64,000 nt of DNA from Manis javanica (taxonomy: Eukaryota; Chordata; Mammalia; Pholidota; Manidae): contig NC_133161.1 of assembly GCF_040802235.1 (NCBI RefSeq), positions 108,331,001 to 108,395,000 of the forward strand, in the 5' to 3' direction. The position numbers were made by a program, and so were the translations under genes. The notes under the pieces were generated by a model. That model was not told the origin of the DNA and ran no database searches. It saw only the letters and a program-made list of their open reading frames with translations. Positions 29,590 to 42,205 of this stretch are shown here, piece after piece (positions within the stretch are counted from its first letter, which is position 1; each line of letters begins with the position of its first letter).

Positions 29590-32500
29590 ATACTCCACAG
29601 ATGAGTGAAATCATTTGGTATGTCTCTTTCTCCGCTTGGCTTATTTCACTGAGCATAATACCCTCCAGCTCCATCTATGTTGCTGCAAATGGTAGGATTT
29701 TCTCTCTTATGGCTGAGTAGTATTCCATTGTGTATATGTACCACATCTTCTTTATCCATTTATCTACCGATGGACATTTAGGTTGCTTCCAATTCTTGGC
29801 TATTGTAAATAGTGCTGCGATAAACATAGGGGTGCATCTGTCTTTCTCAAACTTGATTGCTGCGTTCTTAGGGTAAATTTCTAGGAGTGGAATTCCTGGG
29901 TCAAATGGTAAGTCTGTTTTGAGCATTTTGATGAACCTCCATACTGCTTTCCACAATGGTTGAACTAATTTACATTCCCACCAGCAGTGTAGGAGGGTTC
30001 CCCTTTCTCCACAGCCTCGCCAACATTTGATGTTGTTTGTCTTTTGGATGGCAGCCATCCTTACATGTGTGAGGTGATACCTCATTGTAGTTTTAATTTG
30101 CATTTCTCTGATAATTAGCGATGTGGAGCATCTTTTCATGTGTCTGTTAGCCATTTGCATCTCTTTTTTGGAGAACTGTCTGTTCAGTTCCTCTGCCCAC
30201 TTTTTAAATGGATTATTTGATTTTTGTTTGTTGAGGTGTGTGAGCTCTTTATATATTTGGGACGTCAAGCCTTTATTGGATCTGTCATTTACAAATATAT
30301 TCTCCCATACTGTCAGGTTCCTTTTTGTTCTATTGATGGTGTCTTTTGCTGTACAGAAGCTTTTCAGCTTAATATAGTCCCACTTGTTCATTTTTGCTGT
30401 TGTTTTCCTTGCCCAGGGAGATATGTTCAAGAAGAGGTCACTCATGTTTATGTCTAAGAGGTTTTTGCCTATGTTTTTTTCCACGAGTTTAATGGTTTCA
30501 TGACTTACATTCAGGTCTCTGATCCATTTTGAATTTACTTTTGTATATGGGGTTAGACAATGGTCCATTTTCATTCTCCTACATGTAGCTGTCCAGTTTT
30601 GCCAGCACCATCTGTTGAAGAGACTGTCATTTTGCCATTGTATGTCCATGGCTCCTTTATCAAATATTAATTGACCATATATGTTTGGGTTAATGTCTGG
30701 AGTCTCTAATCTGTTCCACTGGTCTGTGGCTCTGTTCTTGTGCCAGTACCAAATTGTCTTGATTACTATGGCTTTATAATAGAGCTTGAAATTGGGGAGT
30801 GAGATCTCCCCTACTTTATTCTTCTTTCTCAGGATTGCTTTGGCTGTTCGGGGTCTTTGGTGGTTCCATATGAACTTTTGAATTATTTGTTCCAGTTCAT
30901 TGAAGAATGTTGCTGGTAATTTGAGAGGGATTGCATCAAATCTGTATATTGCTTTGGGCAGGATGGCCATTTTGATGATACTGATTCTTCCCAGCCATGA
31001 GCATGGGATGAGTTTCCATTTATTAGTAACGTCTTTTATTTCTCTTAAGAGTGTCTTGTAGTTTTCAGCGTATAGGTCTTTCACTTCCTTGGTTAGGTTT
31101 ATTCCTAGGTATTTTATTCTTTTTGATGCTATTGTGAATAGAATTCTTTTCCTGATTTCTCTTTATATTAGTTCATTGTTAGTGTATAGGAAAGCTACGG
31201 ATTTCTGTGTGTTAATTTTGTATCCTGCAACTTTGCTGAATTCTGATATTAGTTATAGTAGTTTTGGAGTAGAGTCTTTAGAGTTTTCTATGTACAATAT
31301 CATGTCATCTACAAATAGTGACAGTTTGACTTCTTCTCTACCAGTCTGGATTCCTTGTATTTCTTTGTTTTGTCTGATTGCCATGGCTAGGACCTCCAGT
31401 ACTACACTGAATGACAGTGGGGAGAGTGGGCATCCCTGTCTTGTTCCCGATCTCAGAGGAAAAGCTTTCAGCCTCTTACTGTTCAGTATGATGTTAGCTG
31501 TGGGTTTATCATATATGGCCTTTATTATGTTGAGGTACTTCCCCTCTATGCCCATTTTGTTGAGAGTTTTTATCATGAATTGATGTTGAATTTTGTCAAA
31601 TGCTTTTTCAGCATCTATGGAGATGATCATGTGGTTTTTGTCTTTTTTTTTGTTGACATGGTGGATGATGTTGATGGATTTTCGAATGTTGTACCATCCT
31701 TGCATCCCTGGGATGAATCCCACTTGGTCATGCTGTACGATCCTTTTGATGTAGTTTTGAATTCAGTTTGCTAATATTTTATTGAGTATTTTTGCATCTA
31801 CATTCATCAGGGATATTGGTCTGTAATTTTCTTTTTTGGTGGGGTCTTTGCCTGGTTTTGGTATTAGGGTGATGTTGGCTTCATAGAATGAGTTTGGGAG
31901 TATTCCCTCCCTTCTATTTTTTGGAAAACTTTAAGGAGAATAGGTATTATGTGTTCTCTGTGTGTCTGATAAAATTCAGAGGTAAATCCGTCCGGCCCGG
32001 GTGCTTTGTTCTTGGGTAGTTTTTTGATTACCATTTCAATTTCTTTGCTCGTAAGTGGTTTGTTTAACTTTTGTGTTTCTTCCTTGGTCAATCTTGGAAG
32101 GTTGTATTTCTCTAGGAAGTTGTCCATTTCTTCCAGGTTTTCCAGCTTGTTGGCATATAGGTTTTCATAGTAGTCTTTAATAATTCTTTGTATTTCTGTG
32201 GAGTCTGTCAAGATTTTTCCATTCTCATTTCTGAATCTGTTGATTTGTGTTGATTCTCTTTTTCTCTTAATAAGTTTAGCTAGAGGCTTATCTATTTTGT
32301 TTATTTTCTCAAAGAACCAACTCTTGGTTTCATTGACTTTTTCTATTGTTTTATTCTTCTCAATTTTGTTTATTTCTTCTCTGATCTTTATTATGTCCCC
32401 CCTTCTGCTGACTTTAGGCCTCATTTGTTCTTCTTTTTCCAGTTTCGGTAATTGTGACTTTAGACTATTCATTTGGGATTGTTCTTCCTTCTTCACGTGT

Positions 32501-33403
32501 GCCTGGTTCGCTATATACTTTCCTCTTAAGACTGCTTTCGCTGCATCCCCAGAAGTTGGGGCTTTGTGTTGTTGTTGTCATTTGTTTCCATATATTCCTT
32601 GATCTCTATTTTAATTTGTTCATTGATCCATTGATTATTTAGGAGCATGTTGTTAAGCCTCCATGTGTTTGTGAGCCTTTTTGTTTTCTTTGTAGAATTT
32701 CTAATTTTATACCTTTGTGGTCTGAAAAGTTGGTTGGTAGAATGTAAAAATTTTGGAATTTACTGAGGCTCTTTTTGTGAGCTACTATGTTGTCTATTCT
32801 GGAGAATATTCCATGTGCACTTGAGAAGAATGTGTATCCTGTTGCTTTTGGATGTAGAGTTCTATAGATGTCTATTACATCCATCTGCTCTACTCTGTTG
32901 TTCAGTGCTTCTGTGTCCTTACTTATTTTCTGGCTGGTGTATCTATCCTTTGGGGTGGGTGGTATGTTGAAGTCTCCTAAAATGAATGCGTTGCAGTCTG
33001 TTTCCCCCTTTAGTTCTGTTAGTATTTGTTTCACAAATGCTTGTGCTCCTCTGTTGGGTGCATATATATTTAGAATGGTTATATCCTCTTGTTGGACTGA
33101 GCCCTTTATCCTTATGTAGTGTCCTTCTTTATCTCTTGTTACTTTCTTTGTTTTGAAGTCTATTTTGTCTGATATTAGTACTGCAGCCCCTGCTTTCTTC
33201 TCGCTGTTGTTTGCCTGAAATATGTTTTTCCATCCCTTGACTTTTAGTCTGTACATGTCTTTGGGTTTGAGGTGAGTTTCTTATAAGCAGCATATAGATG
33301 GGTCTTGCTTTTTTATCCATTCTATTACTCTGTGTCTTTTGATTGATGCATTAAGTCCATTTACATTTAGGGTTACTATTGAAAGATATGTACTTATTGC
33401 CAT
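29590..33403 (-). pseudogene. L1 ORF2 of the chimeric element, broken
   Basis: An ATG at 33403-33401 starts MAISTYLSIVTLNVNGLNAS, the typical endonuclease N-terminus. Endonuclease text includes LNIYAPN, ILGDFN and FSDHKGIKL (32640-33256). RT text includes [14 protein letters not shown] (near 32000), QGCPLSPL (near 31430) and FVDDMILY (near 31310), where most L1s read FADD. The C-terminal domain with the Cys-rich segment ends at a premature TAG near 29675 in place of the Trp seen in sister copies. At least three frameshifts or stops divide it. Confidence 0.9.
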
Positions 33404-33708
33404 TGCAGGCTTTAAATTCGTGGTTACCAAAGGTTCAAGGTTAGCCTCTTTAGTATCTTTCCGCCTAACTTAGCTTGCTTATTGAGCAGTTATATACACT
33501 GTCTGGTGATTCTTTTCTTCTCTCCCTTCTTATTCCTCCTCCTCCATTCTTCATATGTTGGGTGTTTTGTTCTGTGCTCTTTCTAGGAGTGCTCCCATCT
33601 AGAGCAGTCCCTGTAAGATGCCCTGTAGAGGTGGTTTGTGGGAAGCAATTCCCTCAGCTTTTGCTTGTCTGGGAATTGTTTAATCCCACCATCATATTTA
33701 AATGATAG

Positions 33709-34448
33709 TCATGCTGGATACAGTATCCTTGGTTCAAGGCCCTTCTGTTTCATTGCATTAAATATATCATGCCATTCTCTTCTGGCCTGTAGGGTTTCTG
33801 TCGAGAAGTCTGATGTTAGCCTGATGGGTTTTCCTTTAAAGGTGACCTTTTTCTCTCTAACTGCCTTTAAAACTCTTTCCTTGTCCTTGATCTTTGCCAT
33901 TTTAATTATTATCTGTGTTGGTGTTGTCCTCCTTGGATCCTTTCTGTTGGGGGTTCTTTGTATTTCCGTGGTCTGTTCGATTATTTCCTCCCCCAGTTTG
34001 GGGAAGTTTTCAGCAATTATTTCTTCCAAGGTACTTTCCATCCCTTTTCCTCTCTCCTTCTTCTGGTACCCCTTTAATACGGATATTGTTCCTTTTGGAT
34101 TGGTCACACAGTTCTCTTAATATTGTTTAATTCCTGGAGATCCTTTTATCTCTCTCTATGTCAGCTTCTATGCGTTCCTGTTCTCTGGTTTCAATTCCAT
34201 CAATGGCCTCTTGCATCTTATCCATTCTGCTCATAAATCCTTCCAGAGTTTGTTTCATTTCTGTAATCTCCTTTCTGGCATCTGTGATCTCCCTCCAGAC
34301 TTCATCCCTTAGCTCTTGCATATTTCTCTGCATCTCTGTCAGCATGTTTATGATTTTTATTTTGAATTCTTTGTCAGGAAGACTGGTTCGGTCTGTCTCT
34401 TTCTCTGGTGTCTGTGATCTTGGTTTGCCTGTAAGTTTGCCTTTTCAT
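33709..34448 (-). pseudogene. L1 ORF1 of the chimeric element, broken
   Basis: Starts MKRQTYRQTK near 34448. A coiled-coil section (MQRNMQELRDEVW, with heptads to about 34130) is followed by RRM and C-terminal domain text ending EWHDIFNAMKQK near 33740. A frameshift near 34370 and another near 34120 disrupt it. It encoded the trimeric RNA-binding ORF1p. Confidence 0.85.
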
Positions 34449-34805
34449 GGTGATAGCAATAGTTTGCAGAGCTGGGACTAGTGACGGCTGGAAGAAGTTC
34501 CCTTCTTGTTGGTTTGTGGCCTTCCTCTCCTGGGAGAATAGCGACCTCTAGTGGCTTGTGCTGGGTGGCTGCACACAGACAGGGCTTCTGCTTCCTGCCC
34601 GGCTGCTATGGAGTTTATCTCCGCTTTTGCTGTGGGCATGGCCTGGCTCGGGCTGCTGCTCCAAAGTGGTGGAGTTGCGTTGGAGGGGGAGTGGCCGGGA
34701 GGCTATTTATCTCCATAAGGGGCCTCCTTGCTCCATGCAGCCCAGGGGATAAGAGTGCCCAGAGATCCCCAGATTCCCTACCTCTGGACTAAGTGTCCCG
34801 CCCTG

Positions 34806-35256
34806 CCCTTTTAAGACTTCCAAAAATCACCCACCAAAACAAAACAATGACCACACACACGAAAAAAAAGCCACTCATTTTTCTTTATTCTCCAGCGCCA
34901 GCCTCGGGCCACTCACCAGACTTGCTGCCCAGTTTACCTAGTATTGGGGTCCGTATCCCTTTAAGACTTCCAAAAAGCGCTCGCCAAAACAAAACAACAA
35001 CAACAGCAAAAAAAATGGCCACTCGCTTTTCTTTTGTTCTCCAGCACTGGCCTCCAATACCTGCTCGCCGGTTTTGCTGCCCTGTTTCCCTAGTATTGGG
35101 GTCCCTGTCCCTTTAAGTCTTCCAAAAAGCACTCGCCACAACAACACAACAACAACAACAACAACAACAACAAGATGGCTGCTCGATTTTCTTTTGTCCT
35201 CCGGTGCTGGCCTCTGGTACCCGCTCACTGTTCTTGCTCCCCTGTTTCCCTAGTAT
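34806..35256 (-). repeat. Tandem ~151-bp units in the L1 5' UTR
   Basis: Three head-to-tail copies begin at plus positions 34806, 34957 and 35109 with CCCTTTAAGACTTCCAAAAA-like text, each followed by CAAAACAA or CAACAA runs, GGCCACTCG, TTCTCCAG, GCTGGCCTC and CCTAGTATTGGGGTCC. Spacing is 151 and 152 bp. The second young L1 (37662-43926) has only one such unit. They look like promoter monomers. Confidence 0.8.
35139..35172. repeat. (CAA)n microsatellite in L1 5' UTR
   Basis: An almost pure CAA run inside the third 5' UTR unit. Confidence 0.85.
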
Positions 35257-35581
35257 CCAGGGCCGTGTGCATGCACTGTGTCTGCGCTCTGGTCTGGATG
35301 GCTGGGTCTGGGTGTTCAGCAGTCCTGGGCTCCTTATCCCTCCCGCTCTGACTTCTCTCCTCCCGCTGGGAGCTGGGGGGAGGGGCGCTCGGGACCCGCT
35401 GGGCCGAGGTTTGTATCTTACCCCCTTTGCAAGGCGCTGGGTTCTCGTAGGTGTTGATGTGGAATGGATGTTGTCCTGTGTCCTCTGGTCTTTATTCTAG
35501 GAAGAGTTGTCTTTGTTCTATTTTCATAGATGTATGTGGTTTTGGGAGGAGATTTCCGCTGCTCTACTCATGCCGCCATCC

Positions 35582-35593
35582 TAATGTTCAGAC
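35582..35593 (+). repeat. Target-site duplication of chimeric L1, right copy
   Basis: TAATGTTCAGAC, identical to 27389-27400. Confidence 0.93.
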
Positions 35594-37395
35594 ACTCTTA
35601 CATGTTAAGAGTAAGAGTGCCTGGCTTAAGAAGGTGGGGTTGGGGAGCAGGGCAGAGGGAAGGGGAAGACACACCAAAGATGACCCAAGATTTCGTACTT
35701 GGGTGGCTGCAGCAACAGTAATGCATTAACTGAACTGTCACTTGAGGGGAAAGCTTGGATTTGGATTGCTGATGGAAGCCTGCCCACAGGCAGTTGGAAT
35801 CATGGCATGGGGTCCTGCCGGAGATGGAGGAAGCAGTGTGGTTTGAGGGAGGGAAAAGCCGAGGGTGGAGGACAGCCCTTTGGAGAATGATCCTAGTGCA
35901 AGATTGGTGGGAATTGGGGGCTGTGAGAGTGGTGGGGGTGCAGGCAGTGGGCAGGGCAGTGAGCTTCACAAAAATCCAGCAGGTTACAAGGCGTGCACTG
36001 TTTTCTGAAAGTGATTTGCAACCACCAGCATTCCTGCGGAATTTAAATCTTCTGACTTAAAAAATACCAGCATTTCCTGGTATTTCGGTTGGGTATATCA
36101 GGGTAGGTCCTAGGGAGCTGTTCTCATACCCCTGAGGCACCTGGCAGGATGCTTGCCCAGGTGCATGTGGTGTGGGGCAGGGGTTTTGTTGGAGGGTGCA
36201 CTTAGGGCCTGAGTCAGGTGGAGTGCGGTGTGGTCTACTGATCTCACCCCTTCAGGATGGCAGAGACGCACCCTGCAGTGGGCAGCTTGGAGTCTCTTCA
36301 GAGCACAGACAGAGAGAGTTGGATAGGAGTGTTGGGAGGCTCTGTTCTGGAATTCAGGTTTTTCACTCTTTGGGGTGTGGAATATTGGTGTAACAGAAAG
36401 CTTCTCAGACTCTACCACCCAATTCTAAGGGTCTGCACCACTTGGCCGCACAGTGAAGGCCCGGCCACACAATGAAGACCCCGTCATAGCAAAGGTACGT
36501 GAACCTCAAGTTCCCTCCATGAAGCATTAGGATGTCTGCAGGAAAAAGTCGTTTAGAATCTCACTTCACCCGTTTCAGGTTTTCAGGTTTTCAGGTGGCT
36601 TTGTTTAACCTGGGGTCTGCTTTGGGAAGCCTGCCTGGGGGTAGTTCCCCCAGGAGAATCAGGAAAGCCGGCTGTGCCTTCCTGCCATCGTTGAGTAGTC
36701 TTGGGAGGCTCGCTCTCCTGGGTCAGTTGTGCAGGCTGGTTGGCAGGGGGCGGTTAAAGCTGTCCCAGCTCCAAGAGCCTGGGATTCTGGAATGAGTGCT
36801 GAAGCAGCAAATGCCTGGAGTGGGACATGGGTGGCCATTGGGAGGCGGGTGCTGAGGCAGCGAGGCATGGGCGTGGGGCTCCGTGGGTCCCTGGGTAGCA
36901 GAGCACCTTGCCGTGGCCATTTTTGTGGAGTTAAGATTAAGGGGTAGGGGACAGGGGGCATCAGGAGGCTCTGACTCTGAGGGCTGGGGTCTGGTGTCTG
37001 GGCGTCAGTGTGGAGGAGTGCTTACACGTTCCCAGGTCCCCACGGAAGCAGGAGTGGGTCTGGTCGGATGTCTGGTTCTCAGCCTTAGGGTATTTGTGTG
37101 TCCCCTGCCCACACCTCCCATGGGTGTTGGGGCTTCCATGTAAGTGTGCTCTCGGTCACTAGAGGACCGCGGGCTACACACTTCACATCTGAGCTTAGTG
37201 CTTCCTCATTGAAAAGTTGTGCTATCTTCCTCACAGCATTTTCACACGGGCTCTGGGAGAATGAAGACATTTGACCGGGTTTGGTATGTCAGTACCATTT
37301 CTGTCTGTCTCCTGTTCAGTGCACCATTTCTGTCTGTCTCCTGTTCAGTGCACACGACTGCTTACTATTTATCTACATTCTAGCCCTTTGGAAAG
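35594..37395 (+). other. NUDCD3 intron 1, unique DNA
   Basis: About 1.8 kb without recognised exon or repeat. A local 29-30 bp tandem duplication (CCATTTCTGTCTGTCTCCTGTTCAGTGCA) occurs at 37290-37353. Open frames here look random. Confidence 0.6.
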
Positions 37396-37661
37396 TGATT
37401 CCTACCTACTTAAAATTTTTTATTTTATTGAGACTAATTTTTTAGAGCAGTTTTAGGTTTAAAACAAAATTGAGGGGAAGGTGCAGAGGTTTCCCATATA
37501 CTCCCTGCTCCCCCCAGAGCCTACTCCTTTATCAACACCCCCCACCCCAGAGGGTTGCGTTTGTTACAATTGATGGACCTACACTGGCACATCATAGTCA
37601 CTCAGACTCTTGTTCCAATTAATGGATCACTGTTAGTGTTGTCAAGATGTTAGTTACTTAC
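37395..37661. repeat. Ancient L1M fragment, left part
   Basis: Phrases AGAGCAGTTTTAGGTTTAAAAC, GAGGTTTCCCATATACTCCC and TTGTTACAATTGATGGACCTA are typical of old L1 3' ends. The sequence is resumed at 43930 beyond the younger L1. Confidence 0.65.
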
Positions 37662-37999
37662 TTTTTTTGTGTGTGTGGTATCATTGATATACAATCACAT
37701 GAGCAACATTGTGGTGACTACATCCCCCCATTATCAAGTCCCCAACACATACCCCATTACAGTCACTGTCCAGCAGCATAATAAGATGCTATAGAATCAC
37801 TACTTGTCTTCTCTGTGCTATACTTCCTTCCCTTTGTCACCCCTACATTACTTGTGCTAATCATAATGCGCCTTATACCCTTATCCCTCCCTTCCTACCC
37901 ACCCTCCCCAGTCCCTTTCCCTTTGGTAACTGTTAGTCCATTCTTGGGTTTTGTGAGTCTGCTGCTGTTTTGCCTCTTCAGTTTTGCTTGGTTGTTATA

Positions 38000-40900
38000 T
38001 TCCACATTTGATACTTGTCTTTCTCCACCTGGCTTATTTCACTGAGCGTAATACCCTCTAGCTCCATCCATCTTGTTGTAAATGATAGTATTTGTTTTCT
38101 TCTTACAGCTGAATAATAGTCCATTGTGTATATACACCACATCTTCTTTATCCATTCATGTACTGATGGACACTTAGGTTGCTTCCATTTCTTGACTACT
38201 GTAAATAGTGCTGTGATAAACATAGGGGTGCATATGTCTTTTTAATCTGGGATCCTGTATTCTTAGGGTAAATTCATAGGAGTGAAATGGTATTTCTATT
38301 TTGAGTTTTTTGAGGAACCTGCATACTGCTTTCCACAATGGTTGAACTAGTTTACATTTCCACCAACTGTAGGAGGGTTCCCCTTTCTCCACAACCTCGC
38401 CAACATTTGTTATTGTTTGTCTTTTGGATGGAGGTGATCTTTAGTGCTGTGAGGTGATACCTCATTGTGGTTTTAATTTGCATTTCTCCGATGACTAGTG
38501 ATGTGGAGCATCTTTTCATGTGTCTGTTGGCCATTTGCATTTCTTTGGAGAACTGTTCAGCTCCTCTACCCGTTTTTTAATTGGCTTGTTTGCTTTTTGT
38601 TTGTTGAGGTGTGTGAACTCTTTATATAATTTGGATGTCAACCCCTTATCAGATATGTCATTTATGAATATATTCTCCCATGCTGTAAGATATCCTTTGC
38701 TATACAGAATGGTGTCCTTTGCAGTATGGAGCATTTTAGTTTGATATAGTCCCACTTGTTCATTTTTGCTTTTGTTTCCCTTTCCCAGAGAGATATGTTC
38801 ATGAAGAAGTTGCTCATGTTTATGTCCAAGAGATTTTTGCCTGTTTTTTCCTAAGAGTTTTATGGTTTAATGACTTACATTCAGGTCTTTGATCCATTTC
38901 GAATTTACTTTTGTATATGGGGTTAGACAATGATCCAGTTTCATTCTCTTACATGTAGCTGTCCAGTTTTGCCAACACCAGCTGTTGAAGAGGCTGTCGT
39001 TTCCCCATTGTATATCCATGGCTCCTTTATCATATATTAATTGACCATATATGCTTGGGTTAATATGTGGACTCTCTAGTCTGTTCCATTGGTCTCTGGG
39101 TCTGTTCTTGTGCCAGTACCAAATTGTCATGATTACTGTAGCTTTGAAGTAGAGCATGAAGTTGGGGAATATAATCCCCCCAGCTTTATTCTTCCTTCTC
39201 AGGATTGCTTTGGCTATTCGGGGTCTTTTGTGGTTCCATATGAATTTAGAACTATTTGTTCCAATTCATTGAAGAATGCTGTAGGTATTTTGACAGGGAT
39301 TGCACTGAATCTGTAGATTGTTTTAGGCAGAATGGCCATTTTGACAATGTTAATTCTTTCTACTCAAGCGCATGGGATGAATTTCCATTTATTAGTGTCC
39401 TCTTTAATTTATCTCAACAGTGTCTTGTAGTTTTCAGGGTATAGGTCTTTCACTTCCTTGGTTAGGTTTATTCCTAGGTATTTTATTCTTTTTGATGTAA
39501 TTGTGAATGGAATTGTTTTCCTGAGTTCTCTTTCTGCTATTTCATCGTTAGTGAATAGGAATGCAATAGATTTCTGTGTATTAATTTTGTATCCTGCAAC
39601 TTTGCTGCATTCAGCTATTAGATCTAGTAGTTTTGGGGTGGATTCTTTAGGGTTTGTTATGTACAGTATTATGTCATCTGCAAACAGGGACAGTTTAACT
39701 TCTTCCTTGCCAATCTGGATGCCTTTTATTTCTTTGTGTTGTCTGATTGCCATGTTTAGGACCTCCAGAACTATGTTGAATAAAAGCAGGAAGAGTGGGC
39801 ATCCTTGTCTTGTTCCTGATCTTAATGGAAAAGCTTTCAGCTTCTTGCTGTTAAGTCTGATGTTGGCTGTGGGTCATGTATGGCCTTTATTATGTTGAGG
39901 TACTTGCTCTCTATACCCATTTTGTTGGGACTTTTTATCATGAAAGGGTGTTGAATTTTGTCAAATGCTTTTTCAGTATCTATGGAGATGATCGTGTGAC
40001 TTGTCCTTTTTTTATTGATATAGTGGATGATGTTGGTAGATTTTTGAATGTTGTACTGTCCTTGCATCCCTGGGATGAATCCCACTTGATCGTGATGTAT
40101 GATCCTCTTGGTGTATTTTTGAATTTGGTTTTCTAATACTTTGTTGAGTATTTTTGCATCTGTGTTCATCAGGGATATTGGTCTGTAGTTTTTTTGTTGT
40201 GTCTTTGCTTGGTTTTTGTATTAGAGTGATGCTGGCTTTAAGGAATGAGTTTGGAAGTATTTCCTCATATGCTACTTTTTGGAAAACTTTAAGGAGAATG
40301 GGTATTATGTCTTCTCTAAATGTCTGATAAAATTCAGCGGTGAATCCATCTGGTTCGGGAGCTTTGTTCTCAGGTAGTTTTTTGATTACCGATTCAATTT
40401 CATTGCTGGTAACTGGTCTGTTCAGATTTTCTGTTTCTTCCTTGGTCAGCCTTGGAAGGTTGTATTTTTCTAGAAACTTGTCCATTTCTTCTAGGTTATC
40501 CAGCTTGTTAGCACATAATTTTTCAAAGTATTCTCTAATAATTCTTTGTATTTCTGTGGTGTCCATAGTGATTTTTTCTTTCTCATTTCTGATTCTGTTT
40601 ATGTGTGTAGACTCTCTTTTTTTCTTGGTAAGTCTGGCTAGGGATTTATCATTTTGTTTGCTTTCTCAAAGAACCAGCTCTTGGTTTCATTAATTTTTCT
40701 ATTGTTTTATTCTTCTCAATTTTATTTATTTCATCTCTGATCTTTATTATGTCCCTCCTTCTACTGACTTTGGGGCTCATTTATTCTTCTTTTTTCTAGT
40801 TTCAATAATTGTGAATTTAGACTGTTCATTTGGGTTTGTTCTTCCTTCTTTAAATAGGTCTGGATTGCTGTATACTTTCCTCTTAGAACTGCCTTCGCTG

Positions 40901-41755
40901 TGTCCCACAGAAGTTGGGGCATTGGGGCATTGTGCTGTCATTGTCATTTGTCTCCAAATATTGCTTGATCTCTGTTTTAATTTGGTTATTGATCCATTGA
41001 TTATTTAGGAGCATGTTGTTAAGCCTCCATGTGTTTGTGAGCCTTTTTGTTTTCTTTGTACCGTTTATTTCTAGTTTCATATCTTTGTGATCTGAGAATT
41101 TCGGTCTTTTTGAATTTGCTGAGATTCTTTTTGTGGCCTAGTATGTGGTCTATTCTGGAAAATATTCCATGTGCACTTGAGAAGAATGTGTATCCTGCTG
41201 CTCTTGGGTGGAGTGTTCTATAGATGTCTGTTAGGTCCATGTTGTCTAATGTGTTGTTCAATGCCTCTATGTCCTTACTTATTTTCTGTCTGATTGATGA
41301 GTCCTTTGGAGTGACTGGTGTGTTTAGTGTCCTAAAATTAATGCATTGCATTCTATTCCCCCCATTAATTCTGTTAGTATTTGTTTCACATATATAGGTC
41401 CTCCTGTGTTGGGTACGTATTTATAATGGTTATATCGTCTTGTTGGACTGATCCCTTTATCATTATGTAATGTCCTTCTTTATCTCATGTTACTTTCTTA
41501 GTTTTGAAGTCTATTTTGTCTGATACGAGTACTGCAACACTTGCTTTTTTCTCCTTATTGTTTGCATGAAATGTCTTTTTCCATCCGTTCAGTTTCAGTC
41601 TGTGTGTGTCTTTGGGATTGAAGTGAGTCTCCTGTAGGCAGCATAAAGATGTGTCTTACTTTTTTACCCATTCTGTAACTCTGCGCCTTTTGATTTGTGC
41701 ATTTGGTACATTTACATTTAGAGTGATTATTGACAGATATGTACTTATTGCCATT
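38000..41755 (-). pseudogene. L1 ORF2 of second copy, broken
   Basis: Recognisable pieces: endonuclease text GYTFFSSAHGIFSRIDHILGHKK (in part, near 41150), RT text [20 protein letters not shown] (near 40330), [11 protein letters not shown] (near 39680) and the C-terminal MWCIYTMDYYSAVRRKQIL (near 38100). The RT motif is the canonical FADD. At least six separate open pieces show heavy frameshifting. Confidence 0.88.
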
Positions 41756-42205
41756 GCAGGCTTTGGATTTGCGGTTACCAAAGGTTCAAGGGCAGTTTCT
41801 TTACTATCTAGCAGTCTACCTTAACTCATTTATTACTCTATTATAAACACAGTGATGATTCTTTTTTCTCTCCCTTCTTTTTCTTCCTCCTCCAATGTTT
41901 ATATGTTAGGTGTCATAGTCTCTTTGTATATCCCTTGACTGACTTTGTGGGTAGCTTATTTAATTTTGCGTTTGGTTTGTATTTAGTTGGTCTGCTTCCT
42001 TTGCTGTGGTTTTATTTTCTCTGGTGACAGCTATTTAGTCTTAGGCACACTTCCAGCTAGAGCAGTCCCTTTAAAATATACTGTAGAGATGGTTGTTGAA
42101 GGTAAATTCCCTCAATTTTTTCTTATATGGGAATTGTTTAATCTCTCCTTCACATTTAAATGATAATTTTTCTAGACAGAGTATTGTTGGTTTGAGGCCA
42201 TTCTG

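Larger units (their letters stand above)
27401..35581 (-). mobile_element. Full-length L1 with retroviral 3' tail, one insertion
   Basis: On the minus strand the order is: L1 5' UTR (from 35581, starting GATGGCGGCATGAGTAGAGC one base in), promoter-like tandem units, ORF1, ORF2, L1 3' UTR to an A-rich stretch near 29265-29215, then about 1.8 kb of ERV 3' sequence (integrase C-terminal remnant, Env TM remnant, polypurine tract, U3-R), then a 15-nt poly(A) at 27415-27401. Exact 12-bp target duplications enclose the whole, so L1 and ERV parts moved as one RNA. ORF1 and ORF2 are broken by frameshifts and stops, so this copy is not itself active. Confidence 0.92.
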
